Shown one piece after another: positions 18,569 through 26,965 of a DNA stretch of 64,000 nucleotides (positions are counted from its first letter, which is position 1; each line of letters starts with the position of its first letter). A program made the position numbers and the translations under genes. Source of the stretch: Sediminibacterium magnilacihabitans (GTDB lineage Bacteria > Bacteroidota > Bacteroidia > Chitinophagales > Chitinophagaceae); the NCBI GenBank assembly GCA_002973575.1, contig PVEQ01000009.1, positions 1 to 64,000 on the forward strand, read 5' to 3'. The notes beneath the pieces were generated by a model that was not told the DNA's origin, ran no database searches, and was given only the letters and a program-made list of their open reading frames with translations.

Positions 18569-20032
18569 TTATAAAGCGGCTTGCACGATTTCTTTAACCT
18601 TCGAAATGGGTATTCGCTCCTGCAACATAGAATCGCGGTGGCGAATGGTTACCGTGCTGTCTTCCTTAGTTTGATGATCGATGGTTACGCAGAAAGGCGT
18701 ACCAATAGCATCCTGTCTCCTGTAACGTTTACCGATAGCGTCTTTTTCCTCGTAGAAACATTTGAAATGCTGCTTGCATTCATTCATCAGCTCACGCGCG
18801 ATCTCGGGGAGACCGTCTTTTTTCACCAGCGGCAGGATGGCCAGTTTATTGGGGGCGATCTTAGCCGGGATGCGCATCACCACGCGGCTGTCGGCAGTGC
18901 CGTCTTCTTTGGTGAGGGTTTCTTCTTCGTAAGACTGGCTTAAGATGAGCAGGAACATGCGGTCTAACCCGATGGATGTTTCGATCACATAAGGGATATA
19001 GTTGCCATAGGGCTTGCCGGTAGCTTCGTCTATATCGTTATCGAAATACTGCTGTTTCTTTTTACTGTACTCCTGGTGGTTTTTCAGGTCGAAATCGGTG
19101 CGGCTGTGGATGCCTTCCACTTCTTTGAAACCAAAAGGGAATTCATATTCAATGTCCAGCGCAGCATCTGCATAATGCGCCAGCTTCACGTGGTCGTGGT
19201 AACGGTATTTTTCGGCCGGTATGCCCAGGCTCAGGTGCCATTGCAGGCGGGTCTCTTTCCAATAGTTATACCATTCTTTCTGTGTGCCGGGGCGGATGAA
19301 GAACTGCATCTCCATCTGCTCAAATTCACGCATGCGGAAAATGAACTGGCGGGCCACGATCTCGTTACGGAAAGCCTTACCTGTTTGTGCAATGCCGAAA
19401 GGAATTTTCATCCGGGCGGTTTTTTGCACGTTGAGGAAGTTCACAAAAATACCCTGTGCGGTTTCGGGGCGCAGGTAAATGGTGTCGGCCTCTCCGGCTA
19501 CAGAACCCAGTTGGGTAGAGAACATCAGGTTGAACTGGCGGATATCGGTCCAGTTGCCGGTACCACTGATGGCACAGACAATCTGTTGATCGGCGATCAG
19601 TTGTTTGAGCGCGGCAAAATCTTCTGCCGCCAGCAAACGGTCCATTTCAGCGATCAATGCGTCGGCTTCTTTTTCGGCGCCTTTCTCACGCAACGCATCG
19701 GCCCTGGCTTCCAACAGGTGGTCTACCCGGTAGCGCTTCTGGCTGTCTTTGTTATCGATCATGGGGTCGCTGAAATTATCTACGTGACCGCTCGCTTTCC
19801 AGGTAGTAGGATGCATAAAAATGGCGGCATCCACCCCTACGATGTTCTCGTGCAGTTGGGTCATGCTCTTCCACCAGTAGTCGCGGAGGTTTTTCTTCAG
19901 CTCACATCCATTCGGACCATAATCGTAAACGGCGCTGAGGCCGTCGTAAATTTCACTACTGGGAAATACAAAGCCATACTCTTTGGCGTGGGAAATAATT
20001 GCCTGGAATTTGTTCTCTTGTTGCGTGCTCAT
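18569..20032 (-). CDS. glyQS: Glycine-tRNA ligase, alpha2 type
   Basis: 487 residues, class II synthetase of the single-chain dimeric kind. Motif 2 lies in GKAFRNEIVARQFIFRMREF (about 228-247), motif 3 in ETSIGLDRMFL (about 363-373), and the C-terminal anticodon-binding domain covers about 395-487. It charges tRNA-Gly. It is followed upstream on the same strand by the MazG-like gene, 27 bases away, so the two may be cotranscribed. Confidence 0.97.
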   Translation of the reverse strand: MSTQQENKFQAIISHAKEYGFVFPSSEIYDGLSAVYDYGPNGCELKKNLRDYWWKSMTQLHENIVGVDAAIFMHPTTWKASGHVDNFSDPMIDNKDSQKRYRVDHLLEARADALREKGAEKEADALIAEMDRLLAAEDFAALKQLIADQQIVCAISGTGNWTDIRQFNLMFSTQLGSVAGEADTIYLRPETAQGIFVNFLNVQKTARMKIPFGIAQTGKAFRNEIVARQFIFRMREFEQMEMQFFIRPGTQKEWYNYWKETRLQWHLSLGIPAEKYRYHDHVKLAHYADAALDIEYEFPFGFKEVEGIHSRTDFDLKNHQEYSKKKQQYFDNDIDEATGKPYGNYIPYVIETSIGLDRMFLLILSQSYEEETLTKEDGTADSRVVMRIPAKIAPNKLAILPLVKKDGLPEIARELMNECKQHFKCFYEEKDAIGKRYRRQDAIGTPFCVTIDHQTKEDSTVTIRHRDSMLQERIPISKVKEIVQAAL

Positions 20033-20059
20033 AACGCAGCAAAAATATGGGTTTTAGCC

Positions 20060-20386
20060 TTACTGCAATTTCTCATTATCCTTATGCCTGTTAGCATCGC
20101 GGATATGCTTCTTCTCGAAATTCTTTTGCAACGCGGCGGTGAGGTCCACCCCTGTTTGATTGGCCAGGCAGATGAGCACCCAGAGTACATCGGCCATCTC
20201 ATCGGCGATATCACGGCCTTTATCAGACTCTTTGAAGGATTGTTCGCCGTATTGCCGCACCATCAACCGGCTCAGTTCCCCCACTTCTTCCATGAGAATA
20301 CCCAGGTTGGTGAGTTCGTTGAAATAACGCACCCCCACTGTTTTGATCCAGCTGTCTACCTGTTGTTGTGCCTCCAGGATTGTCAT
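20060..20386 (-). CDS. MazG-like nucleotide pyrophosphohydrolase
   Basis: 108 residues from the ATG at 20386 (MTILEAQQQVDSW). One all-alpha MazG domain carries the metal-binding pattern EEVGELSR at about 34-41, then DIADEMADVLW (about 62-72), i.e. ExxE and ExxD. It should hydrolyse nucleoside triphosphates to monophosphates, perhaps cleaning up damaged nucleotides. It lies between the glycyl-tRNA synthetase gene and a repeat copy. Confidence 0.9.
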   Translation of the reverse strand: MTILEAQQQVDSWIKTVGVRYFNELTNLGILMEEVGELSRLMVRQYGEQSFKESDKGRDIADEMADVLWVLICLANQTGVDLTAALQKNFEKKHIRDANRHKDNEKLQ

Positions 20387-20412
20387 AATGCAATGTTTTA
20401 AGTTTTTTCTTT

Positions 20413-20513
20413 CGTCATCCTGAGCATTCACGATCGTCATCCCGAGCGCAGCCGAGGGATCTGCCCGAATATTCAGCAGCTCCTTCGACTCGCTTCGCTC
20501 GCTCAGGATGACG
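20413..20513. repeat. Dispersed palindromic repeat, copy 3
   Basis: CGTCATCCTGAGC, then a second CGTCATCCCGAGCGCAGCC, GAGGGATCTG, TTCAGCAGCTCCTTCGACTC and right arm GCTCAGGATGACG. It lies between the MazG-like and dtd genes, both on the minus strand. Confidence 0.85.
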
Positions 20514-20534
20514 ACCTTAGGACGACGTAGAAAA

Positions 20535-20987
20535 TTATTCTTTATTTTTCGAATCGATTACAATGGTCACAGGTCCGTCGTTCAGCAACCGCACTTTCAT
20601 GTCGGCGCCGAAGATGCCGGCCTGGATTTTTTTGCCGAGGTCGGTCTCCAGTTGTTTGATCATCTTTTCATACATCGGTATCGCCGTTTCCGGTTTAGAT
20701 GCTTTGATATAAGAAGGCCTGTTGCCTTTCTTGGTGCTGGCGTGCAGCGTAAACTGGCTCACCAGCAACACATCGCCATTCACTTCTTTGATACCCAGGT
20801 TCATCACGCCGTTCTCGTCATTGAAAATGCGCAGGTTCACGACCTTGTTGCTGAGCCATTGGATGTCTTCCTCCGTATCAGCATCTTCTATTCCCATCAA
20901 TACCAATAATCCTGTTCCGATAGCGCCGGTGATTTGTTCGTTTACCGTTACCGATGCCTCCGTTACGCGCTGGATCACAATTCTCAT
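20535..20987 (-). CDS. dtd: D-aminoacyl-tRNA deacylase
   Basis: 150 residues, the normal length. Family motifs are complete: the start MRIVIQRVTEASV, SQFTL at about 97-101 with the catalytic region, and NDGPVT (about 137-142), giving the Gly-cisPro pair. It removes D-amino acids, and glycine on tRNA-Ala, from mischarged tRNA. It is divergent from arfB across 34 bases. Confidence 0.96.
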   Translation of the reverse strand: MRIVIQRVTEASVTVNEQITGAIGTGLLVLMGIEDADTEEDIQWLSNKVVNLRIFNDENGVMNLGIKEVNGDVLLVSQFTLHASTKKGNRPSYIKASKPETAIPMYEKMIKQLETDLGKKIQAGIFGADMKVRLLNDGPVTIVIDSKNKE

Positions 20988-21021
20988 AGCTGTTACCGAT
21001 TTTTATGCGAACTTTATTTTG

Positions 21022-21429
21022 ATGAAGATAGACATTACACCGGAGATACAGTTTCAGACCGCCCGCAGTGGCGGCAAAGGCGGACAGAACGTGAACAAAG
21101 TGGAGACCATGGTGGAGGGCAGGTGGAATATCGATGCATCATCGCTGTTCTCTGCCGAACAAAAAGAACAGATCAGGGAACGGCTGCAGAACAAGATCAC
21201 CGATGAAGGTTTGTTGCTGGTGAAATCGCAAACCGAAAGATCGCAACTGGGCAATAAACAGGAAGTGATTCGCAAAATGCACCAGTTGCTGGCTTCGGCG
21301 CTGGTGAAGAAAAAGATCCGCCGGCCTACACGTCCTACCAGGGCTTCCAAAGAAAAAAGGCTGGATACCAAGAAACGCAATACTTTCAACAAAGACATGC
21401 GCAAAAAGATCAACCGCAACGATTACTGA
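21022..21429 (+). CDS. arfB: Alternative ribosome-rescue factor ArfB / peptidyl-tRNA hydrolase
   Basis: 135 residues from the ATG at 21022 (MKIDITPEIQFQTAR); the frame extends far upstream but only this start fits the family. The release-factor GGQ motif lies in ARSGGKGGQNVNKVE at about residues 14-28, followed by a basic C-terminal tail rich in Lys and Arg that enters the mRNA channel of stalled ribosomes. It hydrolyses peptidyl-tRNA on ribosomes stuck without a stop codon. Its stop overlaps the ATG of the MbnP-like gene. Confidence 0.94.
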   Translation: MKIDITPEIQFQTARSGGKGGQNVNKVETMVEGRWNIDASSLFSAEQKEQIRERLQNKITDEGLLLVKSQTERSQLGNKQEVIRKMHQLLASALVKKKIRRPTRPTRASKEKRLDTKKRNTFNKDMRKKINRNDY

Positions 21430-22163
21430 TGAACCGCTTTGCCAAATACATTGCTTTTACCGGTTGCCTGGCCCTGTTGTTGTCTTTTACCGGCAAACAT
21501 CCTCAGGAGCCTCATGTAGTAACCTTACGCTTTCATTCCGTAATAGGTAATCATTCGCTGGAACTCGGCCGTTCTTATGTGAATGCGCTGGGAGATACCA
21601 TTGCGGTGCAACGGTTCAAATACTATGTATCCAACATCATTATCACTGATGCGGTTGGCAAGGATGTGTATTTATTTCCCCGGCGTTATTACCTGGTAGA
21701 TGCAGAAGACAGCGCTTCTCAATCTATCCAACTAAAGATACCTGCACTACCCTTGAAGCAAGTACGCTTTACGTTGGGTGTCGACAGCATCCGCAATGTA
21801 TCGGGCGTACAAACCGGTGCACTTGATCCGCTGCATGGTATGTTCTGGACCTGGAACAGCGGGTACATCATGGCTAAGCTGGAAGGCGTATCCAGCAGTG
21901 CGCACGTACCGGGACAACGATTCACTTATCATGTGGGTGGCTTCAAAGCGGCGGACAATACTGCAAGAGTTATTACACTGGACCTGCCTCCAGGCACTGC
22001 ACCGGTTGATGAGATCAACATTGCGGCCGATATCAATGCATGGTTCAAAGGCGGCTTTTTACTTAAGATTGGGGAGCATCCGATATGTCATAGTCCGGGT
22101 GGATTGGCCGTACAAATTGCCGATAATTACAAGGGCATGTTTTCCATTTCATCTGTTCGTTAA
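21429..22163 (+). CDS. MbnP-like secreted copper-protein family member
   Basis: 244 residues with a signal peptide ending near residue 23. The single domain matches the MbnP family: an early FHSVIGN stretch, FKYYVSNIIITD, and the hallmark HGMFWTWNSGYIMAKLEG (about residues 135-152), rich in Trp. In methanotrophs MbnP binds copper after its Trp is oxidised by the di-heme partner MbnH. Here the next gene encodes a di-heme peroxidase and overlaps by one base (TAATG), so the same partnership is likely. Whether copper is the metal is inference. Confidence 0.85.
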   Translation: MNRFAKYIAFTGCLALLLSFTGKHPQEPHVVTLRFHSVIGNHSLELGRSYVNALGDTIAVQRFKYYVSNIIITDAVGKDVYLFPRRYYLVDAEDSASQSIQLKIPALPLKQVRFTLGVDSIRNVSGVQTGALDPLHGMFWTWNSGYIMAKLEGVSSSAHVPGQRFTYHVGGFKAADNTARVITLDLPPGTAPVDEINIAADINAWFKGGFLLKIGEHPICHSPGGLAVQIADNYKGMFSISSVR

Positions 22164-23236
22164 TGAGGTTTTGCAAGACCATATGGGTAGTAGTGTTGTT
22201 ATTGGTTACAGGCATCGCATGGGTTGCAGCCGATAATGCTTATTTCAGGCCCAGGCCTGTGAAGTTTACAGTACCGGCCGGGTGGCCGCAACCTGTCTAT
22301 GATTTTAAAAGCAACCCGCTCACACAGGAAGGCATTGCACTGGGCCGCGAACTGTTTTACGACGGCCGGCTGAGCAAAGACGGTAATTTTTCCTGCGGTA
22401 GCTGTCACCAGCAGTTCGGCGCTTTCGACACTTACGATCACAACCTCAGTCACGGGTTTGATAACTCTTTTACTACGCGCAATGCGCCGGGCCTCTTCAA
22501 CCTGGCCTGGCAGAAGGAATTCATGTGGGATGGCGGCATCAACCACCTCGACCTGCAACCCCTGGCGCCCCTCACGGCACCCAATGAAATGGCGGAAACC
22601 CTGGAGAACGTGATGGCCAAACTCAAAGCCGATAAAAAATACCGGGCTATGTTCAAAGCCGCTTTCGGCGATGAAACCATCAATACCCAGCGCATGAACA
22701 AAGCCATCAGTCAGTTCGTGCTCACGCTGGTGAGCAGCAACAGCAAATATGATAAGGTAAAACGTGGCGAAGCCAGTTTCATCTTACCGGAACAACTGGG
22801 CTATGATATCTTCAAAAAGAAATGCAACAGCTGCCACACCGAGCCGCTGTTTACCGACTTTTCTTACCGTAATACCGGCCTCAAAGCAGACCCTTACCTC
22901 AACGATGTTGGCAGGATGAAGATCACCGGCAACCCGGCCGACTCGCTCAAATTCAGGGTGCCCAGCCTGCGCAATGTGGCCCGCACTTTTCCCTATGGGC
23001 ACGATGGACGCTTCTTTTCACTCTCCAGTGTGTTTGAACACTACCGCAATGGGATGACGGTGATGCACAATACCGATTCATTGCTGCAACACAAGCTGGC
23101 CTTGTCGAATTTCGAGATCGGACAGCTCACGGCTTTTCTCTATACCCTCACCGATTCCAGCTTCCTTACCAACCCGCGTTTTGCTCCGCCCGGTAGTGAA
23201 AACATTGGTAAAGCACCAGTTGATATACATCTGTAA
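22163..23236 (+). CDS. Di-heme cytochrome-c peroxidase family, MbnH-like
   Basis: 357 residues with an N-terminal membrane or signal helix (about 5-22). Two c-type heme sites: C78-G-S-C81-H82 and C221-N-S-C224-H225. The spacing and the segments between match the CcpA/MauG/MbnH family, with a distal-heme region around LRNVARTFPYGHDGRF. Such enzymes use a high-valent di-heme state to oxidise substrate proteins, Trp in the MbnP case. The TAATG overlap with the MbnP-like gene supports a matched pair. Classical H2O2 peroxidase activity is the alternative. Confidence 0.9.
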   Translation: MRFCKTIWVVVLLLVTGIAWVAADNAYFRPRPVKFTVPAGWPQPVYDFKSNPLTQEGIALGRELFYDGRLSKDGNFSCGSCHQQFGAFDTYDHNLSHGFDNSFTTRNAPGLFNLAWQKEFMWDGGINHLDLQPLAPLTAPNEMAETLENVMAKLKADKKYRAMFKAAFGDETINTQRMNKAISQFVLTLVSSNSKYDKVKRGEASFILPEQLGYDIFKKKCNSCHTEPLFTDFSYRNTGLKADPYLNDVGRMKITGNPADSLKFRVPSLRNVARTFPYGHDGRFFSLSSVFEHYRNGMTVMHNTDSLLQHKLALSNFEIGQLTAFLYTLTDSSFLTNPRFAPPGSENIGKAPVDIHL

Positions 23237-23262
23237 GGCTCTGTTTCGTTACTTTGCATTTC

Positions 23263-23359
23263 CGTCATCCCGAGCGAGGTCGTCATCCTGAGCGAACGAA
23301 GTGAGTCGAAGGACCTGCTGAAAACTTCATGAGATCCCTCGGCTACGCTCGGGATGACG
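23263..23359. repeat. Dispersed palindromic repeat, copy 4
   Basis: Two left-arm words (CGTCATCCCGAGC, then CGTCATCCTGAGCGAACG), AGTGAGTCGAAGGACCTGCT, GATCCCTCGGCTACGCTC and the end GGGATGACG. It ends 19 bases before the flippase start codon, so it probably lies inside that gene's leader RNA. Confidence 0.85.
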
Positions 23360-23378
23360 TGCAATAAAAGAATATCCA

Positions 23379-24884
23379 TTGAGTGGCATAAAGAAATTAG
23401 CGGGACAAACTATCTGGTACGGGCTCAGCTCCATTGCGGCCCGTTTCATCAGTTATTTACTCACGCCTTTACTTACTTATTCCAGTTTTATAAAAACGGC
23501 TGACTTCGGAAGGCAGAGTCTTTTGTATTCGGCCATACCGGTATTGAGCGTGATCTTCACCTATGGTTTTGAAACAGCTTATTTCCGGTTTTCAAGCAGA
23601 GAGGAATACAAGAAGAGCATTTACAGTACCTCTTTTTTGTCCATCTTCGTCAGCACCATTTTGCTTTCGCTGGCGCTCTGGCAATTCCGTACACCGTTTG
23701 AAAAGATCACCGGCTTTACCGATGTGCCGCTGATCATCCAGCTTACCATTTTCATCATCGCCATTGATACCCTGAGTCGTATCCCTTTTGCCAAACTGCG
23801 TCAGGAAGACCGGCCCATGAAATATGCGTTCGTGAACATTACGGGTATCCTCTGTAATATTTTGCTGGTGTGGTTTTTTGTGAATTATTGTCCGGCTAAG
23901 TATGAACAAAACCCAAACAGTTGGGTAGGCCTTTTCTTCGACCCCGATCGCAACCCCATCGTATATGTGGTATTAGCCAATCTTATTCAAAGTATTCTCA
24001 CCTTGCTCCTACTCTCGAAAGAGATTCGCATGGTAAAACTACAGTTCGATACCCGCCTTTGGAAAGAGATGATGGTATATGCTTTGCCATTGCTGATCGT
24101 CGGCCTGGGTGGCATTGTAAATGAAACTTTCGACAGGCTTATGCTCAAAGCATGGCTTCCCGGAACCGAAATATACCGCGAGGAGCAGGTAGGTATCTAC
24201 AACGCCTGTTATAAACTTTCGTTGCTCATTACTTTATTTATACAGGCTTTTCGCATGGGCGCCGAGCCGTTTTTCTTCAAACAGGCAGAGGCACAGAACC
24301 CGCAACGCACTTATGCGCGTGTAATGAAATTCTTTGTGATTGTGATCACTTTCATGTTCCTGGCGGTGAGTCTCTTCCTGCCAATTTGGGAGAAACTGAT
24401 TGGTCCGCAATACCGCGTTGGAGTGAAAATTGTACCCATTCTTTTATTGGCCAATATGTTCCTGGGCATTTATTATAACCTCACCATCTGGTTCAAGCTG
24501 AGCAATAAAACCATTGCAGGCACTTATATTACGCTTACGGGAACAGCCATCACGCTTGCGTTCAATTATTTTCTCATCCCGCACATCAGTTATATGGCGG
24601 GCGCCTGGGCTACTTTCCTTTGTTATGGTACTATGATGGTGATCTGTTATCAATGGGGACAAAAAGAATACCGCATTCCCTACGCCACTAAAAAGCTGAT
24701 GGCGTACATAGTGATGGTGGTGTTGCTGTTCTTCCTGCACAAAGGCGTTACCCTGCTCTATCCGAAAATCTGGTTCCAACTCATGTTGGGATTGTTATTG
24801 TTGGGCGCGTATGGCTGGTTCATTTTACAAGTAGAGAAAAAAGAATTCCAGAAATTACCTGTCATTGGTAAATACATCCATTAA
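23379..24884 (+). CDS. Wzx/MATE-like oligosaccharide flippase
   Basis: 501 residues with about 12-14 membrane helices and no signal peptide, typical of the MOP superfamily polysaccharide flippases. The N-terminus (IKKLAGQTIWYGLSSIAARFI) is the usual start of these proteins. No ATG fits; the frame opens after a stop at 23355 and the only sensible start is TTG at 23379. It probably flips a lipid-linked glycan across the inner membrane, but no glycosyltransferase genes lie close by, so the substrate is unknown. Confidence 0.9.
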   Translation: MSGIKKLAGQTIWYGLSSIAARFISYLLTPLLTYSSFIKTADFGRQSLLYSAIPVLSVIFTYGFETAYFRFSSREEYKKSIYSTSFLSIFVSTILLSLALWQFRTPFEKITGFTDVPLIIQLTIFIIAIDTLSRIPFAKLRQEDRPMKYAFVNITGILCNILLVWFFVNYCPAKYEQNPNSWVGLFFDPDRNPIVYVVLANLIQSILTLLLLSKEIRMVKLQFDTRLWKEMMVYALPLLIVGLGGIVNETFDRLMLKAWLPGTEIYREEQVGIYNACYKLSLLITLFIQAFRMGAEPFFFKQAEAQNPQRTYARVMKFFVIVITFMFLAVSLFLPIWEKLIGPQYRVGVKIVPILLLANMFLGIYYNLTIWFKLSNKTIAGTYITLTGTAITLAFNYFLIPHISYMAGAWATFLCYGTMMVICYQWGQKEYRIPYATKKLMAYIVMVVLLFFLHKGVTLLYPKIWFQLMLGLLLLGAYGWFILQVEKKEFQKLPVIGKYIH

Positions 24885-24890
24885 TTCACC

Positions 24891-24992
24891 CGTCATCCCG
24901 AGCGTTGTTCGATCGTCATCCCGAGCGCAGCCGAGGGATCTGACCGAGTGTTCAGCAGGTCCTTCAACTCGCTTCGCTCGCTCAGGATGACG
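24891..24992. repeat. Dispersed palindromic repeat, copy 5
   Basis: Same plan as copy 1 without its ends: CGTCATCCCGAGCG, CGTCATCCCGAGCGCAGCC, GAGGGATCTGACCGAGTG, TTCAGCAGGTCCTTC and GCTCAGGATGACG. It begins 7 bases after the flippase stop and touches the promoter of the next gene. Confidence 0.85.
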
Positions 24993-25000
24993 TACCTTTG
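24993..25000 (+). promoter_or_regulatory. Bacteroidota -7 promoter element for fRMsr
   Basis: TACCTTTG matches the TAnnTTTG -7 consensus of the phylum and lies 25 bases before the start codon, directly after repeat copy 5. An AAAGGAG ribosome site follows at about 25012-25018. Confidence 0.65.
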
Positions 25001-25024
25001 CATTACAATTCAAAAGGAGTACAC

Positions 25025-25495
25025 ATGGCAGAAGATCTCAGCATTGCACAGGGCACCAAACAGGAACAATACGAGTCGCTGATTCCCCAGATCAAAGGCT
25101 TGCTGGAAGGTGAGCCCGACCAGGTGGCCAACCTGGCCAATGTAGCCGCTGCACTGAAAGAACAGTTCGGTTGGTTCTGGGTAGGGTTTTACCTGGTGAA
25201 GGGCGATGAGCTGGTACTCGGGCCTTTCCAGGGACCCGTAGCCTGCACGCGCATCCGCAAAGGACGTGGCGTTTGTGGTACCAGTTGGGCACAAGCCAGT
25301 ACCCTCATTGTACCCGATGTAGAAAAATTTCCGGGGCATATTGCCTGCAGCAGTTTATCCAAATCAGAGATCGTAGTGCCGTTGTTTAAAGGCGATGAAG
25401 TGATGGGTGTGCTCGATGTAGACAGCGATGAACTGGACCAGTTCGATGAGACCGACAGGCATTTCCTTGAGTCCATCGTGGCCCTGATTCCCTGA
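25025..25495 (+). CDS. Free methionine-(R)-sulfoxide reductase, GAF type
   Basis: 156 residues from the ATG at 25025, chosen because AAGGAG lies just upstream. A single GAF domain carries Cys at 74, 84 and 108; the spacings of 10 and 24 equal those of the three redox cysteines in E. coli fRMsr (84, 94, 118). The surrounding motifs GPFQGPVACTRI, GRGVCGTSW and PGHIACSS also match. It reduces free methionine-R-sulfoxide in the cytoplasm using thioredoxin. Stands alone behind its own promoter. Confidence 0.93.
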   Translation: MAEDLSIAQGTKQEQYESLIPQIKGLLEGEPDQVANLANVAAALKEQFGWFWVGFYLVKGDELVLGPFQGPVACTRIRKGRGVCGTSWAQASTLIVPDVEKFPGHIACSSLSKSEIVVPLFKGDEVMGVLDVDSDELDQFDETDRHFLESIVALIP

Positions 25496-25522
25496 TCAAA
25501 AAACCATTTCGCATTTATTTCT

Positions 25523-25530
25523 TACCTTTG
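25523..25530 (+). promoter_or_regulatory. Bacteroidota -7 promoter element for the DEAD-box helicase
   Basis: TACCTTTG fits TAnnTTTG. It predicts a 5' leader of roughly 90-125 bases before the TTG start of the helicase, long enough for post-transcriptional control such as cold response. Confidence 0.6.
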
Positions 25531-25659
25531 CGCCATTCATATACGCTTTCTACGCGACTTAGATTTCCTTCCGTGACAAAGTTCATCAAGTCAGAATAAC
25601 GGACAAGGTATATACCACCTGATACCATTTTGGGTGTTTTTACAATAAATTTCATTCCA

Positions 25660-26925
25660 TTGACATTTGATCAATTAGGCCTTATTGAGCCTATTCTTAA
25701 AGCCCTTCAGACCGAAGGTTACACAGAACCTACTCCCATCCAGGAGCAATCTATTCCCATTGTATTGCAGCGCAAAGACCTTTTAGGTTGTGCCCAAACA
25801 GGTACCGGCAAGACTGCCGCTTTCGCCATTCCTGTATTACAGTTATTACATGAAGACAGGAAAGCGGGCAATCACAACAAGGGTATCAAAGCGTTGATAC
25901 TTACACCTACACGCGAGTTGGCCATACAGATCGACGAAAGTTTCGCGGCTTATGGACGCCATACAGGGTTGAAACATACGGTGATATTTGGCGGTGTATC
26001 GCAGGTACCGCAGGTGAGCACATTAAAACATGGCGTGGATATCCTGATCGCTACACCGGGCAGGCTGCTGGACCTGATAGAGCAGCAATTCATCAACCTC
26101 AGCCAACTGCAAATATTTGTACTGGATGAAGCGGATCGCATGCTGGACATGGGTTTTATTCACGACGTAAAAAAAGTGATTGCCAAAATACCGGCTAAAA
26201 GACAGACCCTTTTCTTCTCTGCTACCATGCCTCCCGAGATTGCTTCACTGGCTAATACCATTCTGAAGCATCCATCGAAAGTGGAAGTAACACCGGTATC
26301 ATCCACCGCAGAAACCATTCAGCAGTCTGTTTATTTTGTTGAAAAAGAGAACAAGCGTTTATTGCTGAAACACCTGTTGCTGGATGCATCCATCAAATCG
26401 GTGTTGGTATTCGCACGCACCAAACACGGAGCAGATAAAGTGGCGAAGGACCTGCACAAAGCAGGCATCAAAGCCGAAGCCATTCACGGTAACAAATCGC
26501 AGAATGCACGACAGCGGGCATTGACCAATTTCAAGAGCGGCGAAACCCGCATACTGGTAGCTACCGATATTGCAGCGAGGGGTATTGATGTAGACAATCT
26601 CTCGCATGTGATCAACTTCGAATTACCGAATGTTCCCGAAACCTATGTACACCGGATCGGACGTACAGGCAGGGCTGGCGCGGCGGGCATTGCTTTTTCC
26701 TTCTGCGATGAGGAAGAAAAAGCTTACCTGAAAGACATCCAGAAACTGATTGGCATGAACATCGCGGTTGTTACAGACCAGCCTTATGCCATGCGCAATA
26801 CTTCACTTCAAGAGGCAAAAAAACCAGCGCCGGCGCAGAACGAACATCGGCCGCAGCGCAGGTCTTTCAGGGGTGGCGACAGCAGGCGATACAGCGGCAA
26901 TAACCAGCAATGGAGGCAGCATTAA
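25660..26925 (+). CDS. DEAD-box ATP-dependent RNA helicase
   Basis: 421 residues from the TTG at 25660, which aligns with the usual family start (TFDQLGLIEPILKAL). No ATG exists between the upstream stop at 25597 and deep inside the gene, so a non-ATG start is needed; TTG at 25630 is the other choice. All helicase motifs are present: Q motif PTPIQEQSIP, Walker A AQTGTGKT, DEAD as LDEADRMLD, SAT, and HRIGRTGR. The C-terminal tail (about 370-421) is Arg/Gln/Gly rich, as in RhlE-like proteins. It remodels RNA, probably in ribosome assembly or mRNA decay. Confidence 0.95.
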   Translation: MTFDQLGLIEPILKALQTEGYTEPTPIQEQSIPIVLQRKDLLGCAQTGTGKTAAFAIPVLQLLHEDRKAGNHNKGIKALILTPTRELAIQIDESFAAYGRHTGLKHTVIFGGVSQVPQVSTLKHGVDILIATPGRLLDLIEQQFINLSQLQIFVLDEADRMLDMGFIHDVKKVIAKIPAKRQTLFFSATMPPEIASLANTILKHPSKVEVTPVSSTAETIQQSVYFVEKENKRLLLKHLLLDASIKSVLVFARTKHGADKVAKDLHKAGIKAEAIHGNKSQNARQRALTNFKSGETRILVATDIAARGIDVDNLSHVINFELPNVPETYVHRIGRTGRAGAAGIAFSFCDEEEKAYLKDIQKLIGMNIAVVTDQPYAMRNTSLQEAKKPAPAQNEHRPQRRSFRGGDSRRYSGNNQQWRQH

Positions 26926-26965
26926 CATACTGTGGCGGCAAAAATATTTCGCCTAATTTAGTTGT

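Noticed and set aside
19076..20401. 441-codon open frame opposite glycyl-tRNA synthetase
   Set aside because: It lies exactly antisense to a well-conserved gene, its product is an odd mix of His/Phe/Val with no domain, and such frames arise from codon bias in the real gene.
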